DNA from: Chelonoidis abingdonii | Taxonomy: Eukaryota; Chordata; Testudines; Testudinidae | Assembly: GCF_003597395.2 (NCBI RefSeq) | Contig: NC_133790.1 | Location: 24,662,200-24,726,199 of the forward strand | Length of the DNA: 64,000 nt | Direction: 5' to 3' | In this document: in pieces, positions 33,800 through 46,599 of the stretch | Position numbering within the stretch: the first letter of the stretch is position 1 | How the letters are laid out: each line of letters begins with the position of its first letter | Notes under the pieces: generated by a model | Told to the model about the DNA's origin: nothing | What the model saw: the letters and a program-made list of their open reading frames with translations, nothing else | The model's database searches: none | Position numbers and translations under genes: made by a program

Positions 33800-35180
33800 C
33801 CCTACTTGAAACCCTGCTTAGATGTTAGAAGAAGAAATGATGGTGAATTACATTTGCAGGTTGTACAGGGTGGTTTGGGAAAAGGAGATCTGTCCTAAAG
33901 GCTGGAGAAAAGGTGTTATCTGCAAAATCCATAAAAAGGGGGACAAAGCTTATAAGCAATAACCGGAGAAGGGCCACACCCCCACGTGCTCCTGGAAAAG
34001 TTGTTTGCATTATTGTTTTGAATAGAACGAAAACCACCATTGATAAAGTACTCAAGGAAGAACAGACTGGATTTTGTTCTAGTAGGTCATATTCAGACCA
34101 GATTATCACCTTGAGAAGACTTATTGAGAGAGGCTTAGAATATCAGCAGTAGATGGTTTTTAATTTCCTTGATTTTATGAAAGCATTTAAGAGTGCCACA
34201 GATAAACTCTCTGCAAGTGCCTGAGTCACTGTGGAATTCCAGAAAAGATTGTTAATTTGATAAGAGCTTTATATGATGAGTGTGCATGCTGCCTCTGGAC
34301 AGAGATGGGGGACACCAAATAGTTTAATATTGCTTCTGATGTAAGGCAAGATTGTATACTATCCCCACTTCTCTTCTGCATTGTCATATAGACCTTATAA
34401 GAGTGACAGCTGCTGCCAATGACACTTGGTTGTTTGGGCAAGAGATAAGCTGCAAGACTTTCTGCAGGTGATATAGTCAACTGGATACCAACTCAGATGG
34501 AATGAAAAGACTCTTCATGAACATAAAGGCAGAAACTGCCAACGTGGGACATTGTATTAGTAAACAGAAGACCAAGACCATGGAAATAGGAGAGAATGCT
34601 GTCAACACTGACATGTGATTGACAGAGAAGATTATGAAAGAGTTGATGACTTCGTCTATCTGGGAAGTACAATATCTGCTAATGGCCAGCTCATGAAGGA
34701 AGTGAAGGGAAGAACTGGCAAAGCCAGTAGATCATTTTCCCATTTGCCAAGCATCTGGAAGAGTAAGAAGAAACATTTATCTACTAAAATGAGGTTGTGC
34801 AATCCTATTGTCCTTCCATCACTATTGTATGCCTCGGAAGCATAGCAGACGGTGGAAGTACACAGACAAGAAAGCTGAATGCATTCCTCCAGCATTGTTT
34901 AAGAAGAAACTTGAGAGTTCACATAAGCAGTGTTGCACTTCACAGCTCTGCAGACTCAACAATCAGACAGAGATGGCTACAGGTCTGGTCATGTCATCAG
35001 GCTACCCATGGCAAAAGCACAAGGTACACCTTCGATTGGGTCCCACCCGGAGGGAAGAGAGGGCGCGAAGGACAAAGAACGATTTATCGCAGGACAATTT
35101 ATGATGGAGCTAAACACCTTGCTCTAGAGTCTAGACAGACAGCAGTGGGAAATATGGGTTGCCTTATGTGCCATTAGGCA
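33800..35180 (+). pseudogene. Non-LTR retrotransposon reverse-transcriptase relic (not CR1)
   Basis: Plus-strand fragments follow RT order. Near 33910-33945 is a segment before the RT core. At 34050-34150 is EEQTGFCSSRSYSDQIITLR then LIERGLEYQQ (RT block with QTGF). At 34150-34200 a degraded catalytic-palm segment reads FLDFMKAF. At 34620-34845 is DYERVDDFVYLGSTISANGQ, KGRTGKASRSF and PIVLPSLLYASEA (thumb-like region). At about 34985-35165 comes a C-terminal tail with HVIRLP and HPEGREG. Many stops and frameshifts break it. The YLGSTIS and LLYASEA style is that of RTE/I-like LINEs found in many animals, unlike the CR1 copies nearby. Clade assignment is uncertain. Confidence 0.75.
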
Positions 35181-36692
35181 GAGGAGATTCTAAAGCTGAT
35201 GTGGAGCAGGGATTTTAACGCAGATCTCTTCCTTCTCAGATGAGTACTTTCCTTGCTAATCTATGGGATATTCTGCTGTAGGGCTCTCTGAGCCTTTCCT
35301 CTTGAAGCCTTCCCACGCTGTATGAACTACAAGCAGTCATGGGGCCAAGGACAGAATGACTCCCTATGCCTATGGCCAGGGCATGCACTTGGGAGCTGTT
35401 ACAGTGTTTATACAAAGTGGAACAGCGCCAATAGGAGAGATTGAGAGAGTCCCGCATCCGACTACCCCATTGCCTGGTGGTTAGGGCTCACACTTTGGAG
35501 GTGGGAGACCTGAATCCAAAACCTTGCTCCACCTCAGGGAGCGGGGTGGGATTGAATCTGGTTCTCCCACATCCTAAGTGTGCTAACCACTGGGCACAGC
35601 GATGTGTGACGTGAGGCCTGAGCCAGTAGACATGCTCAGAGTACACCTACCAGATCAATTCCCACAGGCAAAATAGGCGGGAGGAATGCAGAGTTTGAGG
35701 ATCCTTCTGGAGATTAAGTGGAAGGTAGGCACCTGGCAGTTGTGTGTATGTCCAGCAGTGGAAGTTAAGACACCTAGGGACTGTAGTCCCCTGCAGGGGT
35801 TAGGCAGCAGTTGATCAGGGGTTTTGAGCCTCTAAATTTTGGACTTCAGGTCCTAAATCCCTTTGTGGATCTATCCCTAGGAAAGCAAAGAAACTGCAGA
35901 GAGTCCAGGTCTGATAAGAGAGGCATACTGGTGAATGTCTTAGTTATTTTAATTTTCACCAGTTTTTCCATCAAGAGCGGGAGTTTGGTTTTTGACCTAA
36001 GATGTCTCCAGACATGGACTCTCTCCCGCTACTGTCAATTTTGCCAGAAAGTTTTGCAGACAGTTCTAGATAACTCTGCATCCCTGACGGCTCACCTCAC
36101 ATACAGATCAAGCAGGAGGGGTGACAGACCAGAACTCTGTGATGTTACACTGAGGAGTGTCCTTGGGGCAGATGTGCCCCTGAAGTTTACCTGTGGAATG
36201 TCCTATTCCAGGCTGCACCACTAATGCAAACTAAACTTCTAAAACTGGAGCAGGCGAGAGTAAGCACCTAAATCTAATCTCATACGCTAGATCAAGCTTC
36301 TGAGACACACCACGCTTCCCAGCTACACTGCACAGCCAGGCTAAAATAAGCCCCTAAACTATATTAAAACACACAAGAGAAAATGAGCTCCTTCACACTA
36401 GACCTGACTTCTGACTCAACTGAGCTCCCCAACTGGCTACAAGCAACCACACAGCTAAACCAGACTTCTCCACAAGCTGCCCTTTCAAACTAGTGTAAAT
36501 GCCTCATTCCTGGCGCAGGCTGTACACTCCCTTAACCCCACCCCTGGTAGGAACAGACCAATCAGTCCCTTCTGCCTGCCTAAAAAAGAGTCTTCTAGCC
36601 AGCAGCAAATAGGAAGAGCCCTTTTAGTTTTGAGCAAATGCCACTAGCCTGTTGCCCCAAGGTAAAAAAGGAGGTAAATATGCAGTTGCAAG
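35181..36692. other. Intron 1 stretch with an inverted tRNA-like pair
   Basis: Apart from the element at 35473-35595, no recognised feature; 36230-36600 is unidentified. Confidence 0.4.
35473..35595. repeat. Inverted pair of tRNA-like SINE heads
   Basis: The left arm (35473-35519) reads GGTGGTTAGGGCTCACAC, then GGTGGGAGACCTGAATCCAA. The right arm (35552-35595) reverse-complements to AGTGGTTAGCACACTTAGG then ATGTGGGAGAACCAGATTCAA. Both arms have an A-box-like TGGTTAG and a B-box-like region, so this is a tRNA-derived hairpin with a 32-bp spacer rather than a functional tRNA gene. Confidence 0.75.
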
Positions 36693-37216
36693 AAAAGGCT
36701 AATATAATTCTGGGGGGTAGTAACAGGAGGGTCGTATGTAAGACATGGAAGGTAAGCATCCTGCTCTACTCAGCTGGAGTATCGTCTCCAATTCGATGCA
36801 CCCTGATTTAGGAAAGAGGTGGACAAACTGAGAAAAGTCCAGAGGAGAGCAACAAAAATGATCAAAGGTTTAGAAACCCTGACAGTGATGATCATCTTCA
36901 AATATGTTCAGGGCTATTATAAAGAGGCTGATGAGCCATTGTTCTCAGTGTCTGTGAAGGTAGGACAAGATGTAATGGGCTTAAAATCTACAACCAGGGA
37001 GATTTTGGTTAGATGTTAGCAAAAACTTTTCAACTTGAAGGGTAAGTTACGCTGGAGCAGGCTTCCAAGGGAGGCTGTGGAATCTCCGGCATTGGAGGTT
37101 TTTAAGTTCAGGCTGGACAAACACCAATCAGGGATGGTCTAGGTTACTTGGTCCTGCCTCAGTGCAGGGGGCTGGGCTAGATGACCTCTTGCGGTCCCTT
37201 CCAGTCCTACCTTCCT
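36693..37216 (+). mobile_element. CR1 LINE, 3' end (5'-truncated)
   Basis: Plus-strand CR1 ORF2 C-terminal text: MDKLRKVQRRATKMIKGLET near 36819, a region corresponding to FKYVQGYYKEADEPLF, then after a stop LRWSRLPREAVESPALEVFK near 37050 and the 3' UTR CTAGATGACCTCTTGCGGTC then CCTTCCAGTCCTACCTTCCTATGA. It carries an internal stop and is truncated. Confidence 0.92.
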
Positions 37217-40200
37217 ATGACTTTGACTTTTTTCCAGATAAGAGCAATAATAGGAAGAAAAAGGAGTTGTATCCCAACTGTGTGGGCCGGGTAATCAGGC
37301 TCTTTTCCTTATTGATCCTTGGGACTATTAAAAGATTTTAATACAAATAAAAACAACCCATTTAACCTCTGACAAACCTCCCTCCAAGGTCTTCACAGTC
37401 CAAGTCTGCAGTGATGGTCATGGTGTTCTGACCACGTCCAGGGTGAGGGCACGGCGCTGGAATGGGATTGTGTGGGAGTTTCAGATCAGAAAACAAGCCT
37501 TGGGGCCTTGCGTGGATATGCTGTTCACCAGTGGGGGAGTCGCAGTTCAGAGAGTTCTGTGTCTCTCTCTGGGCCCCTCCCTGCAGAGGGCTAACCCAGG
37601 CAGGCCTGGCCCTCTGCATGGCTGATTCAGGCTGTCACATCTTGTCTTTAATACCAATGGACAGCACTTTCTTGTCCCTCTGAAAGGGAACCATGGCAGC
37701 AGCAGGAAGATATCTGGTGCTTGGCCAGCTTGTTCAAACGTCGTTACCAGCTCAGAGAGTTCCCAGGGTAGGCGGTGAAAGTCAGGGCTGGTGCATTTTC
37801 TCTTTAGACTATCAAAGTGCCTGTGTTCCTGTAAATCTCTGTGAGTGCTTTTCCTCTTGCGTGGAAACCTCGGGAGCCTGACCAAAGTACAGAGCAAAGA
37901 AAAAACAAACAAACAAACTGGGACTTAAGCTCCTTCTGGGAGTGTAATGAGAGATATGTCTGCTGGGGAGCCATGGGGCCAGTTAACAGGACAGAGCTAC
38001 TTCCTTCCCGCTGCACTACGTGTTGGTGGAAGGAGTCAGCTGTGTTTCGCCATCTGTTCTGGATGACAGGTGGGGCTTGTTCCCCTAAGAAGAGTGAGAG
38101 GCCTCACTTTACTGAGCACAGCATTAGAGGACCCTGTGCTTGCACAGGTGTAATCAGGGCAGCATTGGGCTTGCAGAATCTATATGACTACAGGCTCTCA
38201 GAGCCTAGGCTGAGGGGGTTGCTTGCTGTAAAAGCGGTGTCTGTTCTTGTAAATGGATCATGTGCACCTAGAATAGCTGACAGGTGGTGTTGCTGTTCAT
38301 AGTAAGACCATGGTGAGCAGGGCCTTGGGTGGGCTCTGTGCTTTGGGGAGGAGTTCAGCTGTGGGCAAACCTGGTGGCCTCCTTGTCATTTGTGGGTGAC
38401 ATACACCTACTTATCCCTGCTCCCCAATGGGCTCTGTGCAGCCCCCTATGCAGCAGAAACAGATTGCTTCTGCCACAATCTTCCCAGACAGGGAAGGGTC
38501 ATGGCTAAAGTGAAACAAGGGCAGTTGAATTGCTGTGCTGAGTACTTGCAGCAACCGGAGTTCAAAAATGATGCAGCAGTCATTCCACTGTGTGTGTGCA
38601 GCTCTTTCTTATGCTCCTGTGAGAGCTGAGGGTTAGCAAAACTACCATGCAGCCCAGCAGTGTGGAGTGAGTGGGGAATGTCCTCAGCTGGCCTGCGTTT
38701 GTCCAGTGCTCTGCTTACACAGGCTGTCAGAGGGGACTCCAGTGTGAGGTGTAGGGGAGCAGGAGCAAGTCCTTGTTGTCCAGAACAACTACCCAGTTTG
38801 CAATGTTTGTCCTCTTACAAGTCTTTTTTTTTCTTTAAAGCCCTTCTTATGTAAGAATAAAAACCTTTTTAAGGGGCATCATTGAGTTAAATATCATACT
38901 TGGGTCAGGATGTCTTTTTCCCTGCTCTTCCAAGCAACAGCAATGATTTCCAGCACTGCAGGAGATTAGACAGTCAAAGGCTGTACCTCAGTTGTCCTTG
39001 AGTAGACTGTGCCCTGGTAGAGGTGTTTATAAAGTCTCAGAAGGATACTGTCCCCCTTGGATGGGAACACTGAGTGCAGCTGTGGGTGGGGCACTCACAC
39101 CTGGAGGCCCCAGTTGAGATCTGAATCGCACCATGGGATTTGGATCTTGAGTGGAGCCTCCAGGTGCTAATGCAGCACCAATCCTGTGCTGGGTGTTCCT
39201 CTGAGTGGTGCTTTGGGTCTCTCCCAGAACACCTGGGGGGAGTGCATTTTTATAAAAGATTGTCACCCCGTAAAGCTTGGCAGGGGGGTATGCGGGGACG
39301 GACACTACTGCTAATGTTAACAAAAACGGGCTAGAGTTGGAGTGGAGGTGTGTGGAAAGGAAAAAGGCTTTGTGAAGAGAACTCCAACTGCTGTGTTCAT
39401 TCCAACCTCTTCTCTCCCCTCTCCCCATTTTTCAAACACTGCTGATTATAAAAGGGCTCTAAAGTCAGAAGGGGGGTGGGGTGGAGGGGAAGCAGGCACC
39501 TCTAGCATTTAGTGCCTTTGTATGTCTGAGCTCAACTACAGGGCCCTTTAGGGAATGGGACAAGACACTTCTTTTGCTTAGTTTCTGTCCTTGTTTTGGG
39601 GTATCAGTTGTCTGTAATGCAGTTGTATGTAGCGGTCAGGCAAGTAGATGCCATAGAAATAAAAAAAACAAACAGCAGCTCACACGGCCGCTTGTGTGCT
39701 GGCTTCTGCTGCTTTGGGAGCAGGTGGCAGCCTGGTGGAAATAAAGGAAGAGGCTGGCACCACCCGTCTTTCTTTCAAATAAAGTTACAAATCCTCTCCT
39801 CTGGCTGAATTTTCACTCACCTAGGGCCCAAGCCTGCAGCCAGTTTCCCCAGTGATGTCAGCGGGAGTAGTCATACTACTTCTTTATTGGCTTAGCTTTA
39901 AAGTAATAAAGAGCCCATCCAAGAGACTTGGTGCCTTAACGCATCATTAGCAGCACAGTAAAACCCCAGCAGTATTACAGTGAGTATTTTAATGGGAACG
40001 TCTTTCCTTTCCAGCTGCCCTTCGGGGAAGTGCCCTCAGCCCTCTCCAGCCACGTTTGCAGAGTGCCCAAAAGTCACCAAGGCAGGCTGAGAATGGGGCC
40101 AGGAGCATCCTCTGTTCTATAACGAGGGGGGAATGTAGCTCAGGTGCCCCTGCTGGCCATAGCTGTGGCAGTATGACGTGGGGAGAGAGGCCATCCCTCA

Positions 40201-42285
40201 GGTAGGCCAGTCCCAGGCCTGGGAGGAGCGTGAGTTTGAGCGCTCAGTCCGTTGGTGCCCGTTTCCACAACAATCAGAGCAGAATGGCTGCTAGCAGCCA
40301 GAAGCTGAAAACCTCATGTCTGTTTCAGAGGCGCTCTGCCCATGCCGTGGTCTGACTGTGCTCCCATTGACTCAACGGCAAATTTGCCTTTGACTTCAGT
40401 AGTAGCAAAATGGAGGCCTAGGTTTGTGAAGACCAACTGCAGGGTGGAGGGCCCAGTTCTTAAATGCTGATGACTACAGACAGGTCAAGGCACTTGACCC
40501 TCCCAAGGAGTAATAAGCGCCTGTCCGGGCTGCGATCAAGCAGGGGGAAAGGTCAGCCAGGCCAGGTAGGTTTTAGAAGTACCTTTAAGAGCGCGTCTTC
40601 TACCTCCTCGATGCCTGTTGTGTCGCTGGTGGGATGCTGGTAATAGACTTCGCTTCTCTGTGACTTGTTTCAAATGCTCTTCCGGGGCTTAGAACTTGAG
40701 AGAGGTAAGATGAGCCCAACACCTCTTCCTTAAGGGGACACTGTCAGGTCAAAAAGCATCAGCCTGATTCCTGCCTCATACTGCGGAGTCGTTTCCACCT
40801 GTGCACGGTGGGTTCGGCCTCCCAATTGGCATTTCCTGTTCGCTTTGCATGGGGGTGAGGACCGCACAAGGTACCAGAGCATGGAGAAAGGGGTCTCACG
40901 TTCTTAATGAGCAGATACCCTGCAGGTGATTTATTCAGCACCTTCTGATTATTACAGCAAAGGAACTTGAAACTCCAACTCTCTTTTCACCATTGGTGCT
41001 GCATGTTTTCCTTTTGCCCAGAGTACTGAATGAGGCAAGTCAGTTTCACTCTTGTACAGAACTTCCCAACCCTAGGGATCACTGGGATCTTTGTGGAAGA
41101 GATCCCCTCTTCCTGACCTGTGCACACAGAAGCTATCAATGGGTTACTCCACTAGCGCACCCTGCCCCCATACCAGGCTGCAATCCTGCTGGAGCCAGTG
41201 CTGCTTCATGCATGGATTGTCTACAGGCTGGGGTGGGAACAGTTCTGCAGAGACGCTGCTGTAGAATCTCCTGCTCTTGGTCTTGCTCCTCCCTGTACGC
41301 CAGGAAAGGAATATCTCTAAAGTGCACTCCCCTGTGTCCCTGCAAGAAGAGCTCTGCCTGCAGGAGAGCCCCTTGGAGGGTGCACATGGAGGGGATGCTT
41401 TGGCCCAGTGTCTCTACTGAAGCCTGAAACAGAGTCGTGAGGCTCCACCTGGCTAGGTAAGGACCCTTGCCCAGGCCCGTTGCCATGGAGAAGCAGTTCT
41501 AGGGATGCTAGGAGGGGATGCAGATTTGTGGTTCCCCTTTGCTGGCCAGTAAGGGAGACCAGAGACTTGGAGACAGCTTTGTGTTTGGGGCGGCAAGTTA
41601 GGCAACCCCTGACTCCCAAGCTGGATTCTCCTTGTGAGTAAATCCACTGACTTACAACTGCAGTCATGCTATTGATAGACTGGGGTGTAACAACAGGATC
41701 TGGATTCCTGCTCGGCAGCTCCCTTTTCCCAAGTCTCCACCTTGACCCCAGACGTGGGAGACCCCCCAGCCTGCTCATATGTAAAGCAACAGTTACAACA
41801 TAATGTTCAGTCCTCAGCTAGGATTCCTTATTGATCCTGGCAGCCCAGTATGTTGCATGCTGCTGACTCCCTTGACCTGGCCAATAATACAATCCCATCC
41901 AAGGAGTGAGCAAATCACTTCACAGCAGAAGCCTGGAAAACATCACTTTAAAGACTTGCTAGGAGAGTGCTGCACCTGTTGTCTCTCCTTTGCAGCCTCT
42001 GTTCCTGCTCTTAATATCTTTGAATTCCCCCCGTACCAAAAGCCACAGTGTACGTGTGAGCTAGGTCACGTTTTCCTAGTGTTTACATTGATGCATTTAC
42101 ATTAACTGGAATGAAGTTCTATCTGTGTGAGTCGAGAGACTGGCCCATAGGACACACACTGTTGCTGCAGTACTGTATTTATTACTGAGGCAGCAACCCC
42201 CCCCCCCAAACTATACTTGACAAAATAAATGAACAAAGCACATTGAGTGATGCATTATGCTAGATTTCTGAGTTGCGTTAGGCTT

Positions 42286-42322
<37 letters not shown>

Positions 42323-43075
42323 CCCTGAGCATCCAGGAGCGTGCTAGGTGTTATGAATAAAAGACACGGTCAGAGTCTCAGAACTAATCATGTCAGGCCC
42401 TGAGTCTGCATCATGATCCGCTAAAGCAGGCCCCTGTGGCAGTGCAGTGTCATGTTGACTAATGGGACTTGGTGAGGATTTGTGCTTGTAAATTCTGGGG
42501 CACAATGGGGACCACACAGAGATAGCAAGATAAGACAAACTGGAGGGAGGTGGTAGGGGAACAGGGCCAAGTATTACTAATCCACCCCTGGATTAGCTGA
42601 GTGGCATTGCACATATCTTGCGGGAGGGGAAGGGATGTTTTTTCTAATCCTTGCCAATTGCCTTTTTAAAAAAATCCCTAAAACTTGAAGGTGCTATTTT
42701 GATCTTCACTCTCTCTAACCTCTGCCCATCTGTTAACTCTTCTTTCCATGGTCCAGTTGTGCAACCTTCACTTAAGCTGCAAGGTGAGGGTAGCCAATCA
42801 AGCTTTGAAGTCAAGGGGAGTTCTGCCAGTGACTTCACTGGGAGCAGGCTGGCGCTCACTATTTTTAGGAATGGCCTGGGTTTTACCCTCGTATTTTTTG
42901 TAGCGCTATATGTCACATTAATAATAATGCATCTAGCAGGGGATGCTGTGGAAATGGGAAATTTTCAGCCAGGCATGTACAGTAGCCTAGTGCCACCTAG
43001 CGTTCCACAGAAGGCGCACAGACTCACCAAGCTGAAAGCAATGAAAGGGAATTGCAGAGGGTTGTTTCTGCGATA
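37217..43075. other. Intron 1 stretch, mostly unique
   Basis: Contains a GACTTCA palindrome at 40355-40420, another at 42805-42850, a C-run at 42198-42207, and a (GT)17 run at 42288-42321. Several 100-150-codon open frames (for example 37841-38302) show no family signature and are not called. Confidence 0.4.
42288..42321. repeat. (GT)17 microsatellite
   Basis: Uninterrupted GT dinucleotides. Confidence 0.97.
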
Positions 43076-43380
43076 GTGTCTTAAACTGCTTGCCAGACGG
43101 TGTTGTGAAGGCCAATACTCTAATGGGGTTCAAAAGGGAGCTAGATAGATTCATGGAAGATAGGTCCATGAATGGCTATTAGCCAGGATGGGCAGGGATG
43201 GTGTCCCTAGCCTCTGTTTGCCAGAAGCTGGGACTGGGTGACAGGGGATGGATCACTTGATGATAACCTGTCTGTTCATTCCCTTTGGGGCACCTGCCAT
43301 TGGCCACTGTCAGAGGACAGGATACTGGGCTTGATGGACCTTTGGTCTGACCCAGTAGGGCCATTCTTGTGTTCTTATGA
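43076..43380 (+). mobile_element. CR1 LINE 3' end, second subfamily
   Basis: Begins near the ORF2 end (TTCAAAAGGGAGCTAGATAG) and runs through GAATGGCTATTAGCCAGGAT and GGACCTTTGGTCTGACCCAG to the 3' terminus TGTTCTTATGA. The 3' UTR differs from the copies at 14.9 and 36.7 kb. Confidence 0.88.
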
Positions 43381-43675
43381 CAATGAACCATACTATAATC
43401 TCTGTTTCAGTCTAACGCGGCCAGGTACTTAGCGTCGTTCCAGTTCAGAATCTGAAAGTCTTTGTTTTCTAACTGCAGTTGTCAGGGTTGGCTGTGGAAA
43501 GATTTGAAAGGTGACATGGAAGGCCCTAGCTCTAAATGTGTGTGTGACCAGTGAGGAGAAATGTAAGTCTGTCTGTGTACTGAGCACCAAAAGCCCAAAC
43601 GGCTAGCCCAGTCCCCTGCAAACTGAAATGTTGGAATGATACCTGGTGGCAGACAAATGTTACGCTCAGGGAGTG

Positions 43676-43805
43676 TAATTATCCCATTTTACTGAGGCAG
43701 AATGTTCCTGGGCTGAGGTCACGCAGCATGGCCATGGCAGAGACAGCAGTAAAATCCAGTGATCCTGACTGTCAGCCTCTTGTTCTGACCAAGAGGCCCT
43801 GCATC
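43676..43805 (-). repeat. MIR-like SINE relic
   Basis: ATCCCATTTTACTGAGGCAG then GAGGTCACGCAGCATGG and AGTAAAATCCAGTGATCC, in minus-strand MIR order. Confidence 0.65.
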
Positions 43806-45341
43806 AGATGGCTGGGGCTGGAAGGGAATAGCTCCTCGGGGCAGGGAACACGTTCTTTGATTCGCACCAGGAGGTGCGTGGCGAGCTGTTAACAATAATA
43901 GTAATGAAGGGCGTTGATCCTGCCAGGCGCCGAGTGCTGTGGCCTGGCTCAGCAGTGCACGTAAGGGAAACATAGAAAATTTGGCAGGAGTCACGTTGAC
44001 TTCTGTGGGAGTGCTCAGCATCACCCAGGAAAGGAAGGGCGCAGCAATGTCTCCACTCCAGGGCTTTCTCCGGGAAGGAAGGCACTTCCCACGGCATGGG
44101 GCACTCAGTTCCCAATTGAAAACTGAGTGTCCCAGCGCCAGCCTAGTCTCTGGCTGCAGCAGCTGCACTCGTCTTTCTGCAGGTGCTGAGGTTGGGCTGA
44201 ATTCTAACCTTAGATGCTTCTGGCACCCACTGAAGTTCATTTAACCCTCTCTGGTCTGCACATGTGGGTGATGAAATGCATCAGTGCTGCCTTTGTGCTG
44301 TAGGCTTGTCCAGTCTCCTGCACTGATTGTAGATGTCGGCCTTGGCAGAGGGAGAGTTGAGCCGTTTGCTACCCTGAGGACCGTGCGGGTATGGTGTATG
44401 AAAGCTGCCACTGGGGCGTGGGCAGGTGTGAACTGACATGGCTTGTTGTTGTCACCTCTTTCCTGCCTACTTGTGTGGAGGCTGCAGATTGTGCTCTCTC
44501 CATGAGGCAGAATAGAAAGGGCGTTAGTGTCCACGTTTCTCATGTCATACCTTTCAGTATTGCTCTACCAACTGGTAATGGGGCAGGTTTCTCCCTCAGA
44601 TCCTTAGATGAGCTTCTGCAGAGCTAGTAAGAGGGAGTGGGGTGTTTGGATCCCTGACTTTCCAGTGGACAGTCCTGGGCTCCTATCCTACAAACTCTGA
44701 TGCACTCAAGAGTTACCCACAGGGATTAGCGTTTGCTGGATGCAGGAGTCTTTCCAAGAACAGCAGTACAGAGCTGGTATTTCTGGAACAGAGTGCTAAG
44801 CAAGGGGTGGATCTTCCCCTCCTGCTAACTCTTCTTGGGACCAGGAAGAACCAGGCATGGGAACACTACTGGAAACTTGGCATTAGTAGTTTAGGAGCCG
44901 ACTCTGGCTTGTGTTGAGCAGCACTTTGCTCTATGAACAGTGCCCTTGACTTCAGTGGGGCCACATGTGGAGTAAGACACTAGTCGGTGTGACTGGGGGA
45001 TGGTTGCAGTGCGTCTGGCAGTTAAGGACTCTGACCTCTCCAGCAACACGTGCCATTCTCGGCTGTGCTCTGGTTTTGTTCCCGCAGAGCTGTGGGGCTG
45101 GCATGTGCTCTGGGTGGATTTGTGCCTGTAAAGATTCAAATCTCAGGAAATATATGCAAACTAGCAATCCCTGGGGAGGTTGGCTGGCAGGTGTGGGATG
45201 CAGTGTTGAAACTCTTCAGCGTTAAGTGAGTGGTTGCCCTTTGTCTGCAAAGAGGGGGACGTGGTAGCTTTGGGGGAAAGGGCAGAGTGTGTGTTTGCTG
45301 TGTGCCGGCTGCCTCGAAACACCTTTCCCCTTGTCTTCCAG

Positions 45342-45482
45342 AGCAAGCTGGTCAAGTACTTCAGCCGCCAGCTCTCGTGCAAAAGGAAGGTGGCCCGGCA
45401 GGAGCGCAATGCCAAGCTCGAGGGCTTCCCTCAGCTCCTGCATTGGTTCCGCATCGTGGACATTCGCAAGGAGGTCATGGAG
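45342..45482 (+). CDS. KSR2: KSR2 coding exon 2 (CA1 region)
   Basis: Forty-seven codons between a pyrimidine-rich acceptor (ttgtcttccag) and the donor GAG|GTAAGG, phase 0 at both ends. The peptide runs SKLVKYFSRQLSC, then a basic stretch (KRKVARQERNAK), then FPQLLHWFRIVDIRKEVME. It joins exon 1 directly (TLE-SKLVKY), matching KSR2 rather than KSR1, whose equivalent segment reads quite differently. It covers the second half of the CA1 coiled coil and leads into the SAM-like domain, a region known in KSR proteins to support membrane targeting and RAF contact. No stop or frameshift is seen. Confidence 0.95.
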
Positions 45483-46115
45483 GTAAGGAGCATGCATGCC
45501 CCCCTCAGCCTGGAGCTCCTGCCTCTTGCCTCGCCCTGCAGGCTCCACCCAGTTCCCTCCCTCCGCCTCCTTACTGGTGCCTCTGCGCTTTCTTTCCTGA
45601 GCCCCCTCCCGAACTCCCTGTGTGCCTCCCCTCCTGCAAATCCCTCCTTAGAGCCTGCTTTCCTGCCCTCGCCTGCACACTCAGAGCAGGGTCTCTGGCT
45701 TCCTACGTGTCCTAAGTGCTGAGCCCAGAGGTAGAGAGAGACCATTCACCACAGTGAGTGCGTACCATGCACTCAACTCACAGTGTGGTCTAAATGGCAT
45801 TGTACCTCAGGGGACAGCAGGAGCCTCTGATCCCGCTGGGCATGGCCACTTCCCAGGTGCACGAGTAGCTCCTCTCTTTGAGCTCATCAGAGAGGTGGGT
45901 TTTTTTTTTTTAAAAAGTACTGAAGAATAAACCAAACCCAGCCCCCTGTCCTATGCCATAGCATTCCCAGGGCCGTGCGCCCTGACGCGTTTTCTCCGCC
46001 CCCCAAACAAGCCAGTAATACAATCTGAGGTGGAAAATGCCCCTTTTCAGAGGACGGCCTCATTGCTCTTTCGACGTGGTGGCTCAGTGGGATACGTGGG
46101 TCAAGTTCTCTGAAG

Positions 46116-46260
46116 GGCCTGTCTGCATTGGGGCTGGAAGTGTAGCTCGCTCCGATTGAGCTAGCGTGCTGAAAATCGTGTTGCCAAGGCAGCACGAGTA
46201 GGAGGCTGGGCTAGACAGCCCAGGACGGTCCCCTCCAAGCCCATATGTATGTACTCAGGG
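46116..46260. repeat. MITE-like remnant
   Basis: GCCTGTCTGCATTGGGGCTG and AGTGTAGCTCGCTCCG text resembles the end of the GTCTACAC-type palindromic elements. Incomplete. Confidence 0.35.
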
Positions 46261-46358
46261 CAGCTAGCCCCTCCCATGCTTGTGCTGCTGTGGATACTCT
46301 TCTCTTTTCAAAAAGAACAGGAGTCCTTGTTGCACCTTAGAGACTAACACATTTATCT

Positions 46359-46396
46359 GAGCATAAGCTTTCATGGGCTACAGCCCACTTCATCAG
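46359..46396 (-). ncRNA. Hammerhead-like ribozyme motif, left arm
   Basis: Minus strand: CTGATGA (46396-46390), an extra A, stem II GTGGGC/GCCCAT with loop TGTA, GAAA (46372-46369), then AGC-TTAT-GCT stem III and C. All invariant core bases are present. Stem I pairing is unclear and the A before stem II is non-canonical. Confidence 0.6.
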
Positions 46397-46599
46397 ATGC
46401 ATAGAATGGAACATACAGTGAAAAGAGATACATACATATGGAGAACATGAAAAGGTGGGAGTTGCCCAACCAACTCTAAGAGGCTAATTAATTAAGATGA
46501 GCTGTTATCAGCAGGAGAAAAAATAGTTTTGTAGTGATAATCAAGATGGCCCATTTCAGACAGTTGACAAAAAGGTGTGAGGATATAGGGGAAATAGAT

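Larger units (their letters stand above)
12063..45341 (+). other. KSR2: KSR2 intron 1 (33.3 kb)
   Basis: Starts GTAGGT and ends CTTCCAG. A long first intron is typical of KSR2. No additional exon of a recognisable protein was found on either strand. Contents are listed separately: CR1 copies, hAT-type MITEs, an RT relic, SINE relics and possible conserved noncoding blocks. Confidence 0.9.

Noticed and set aside
37841..38302. 153-codon plus open frame in intron 1
   Set aside because: Cysteine- and arginine-rich chance translation without splice sites or family similarity.
45230..45722. 161/162-codon plus frames across exon 2
   Set aside because: Only 45342-45482 matches KSR2; the rest is intron read through both splice sites.
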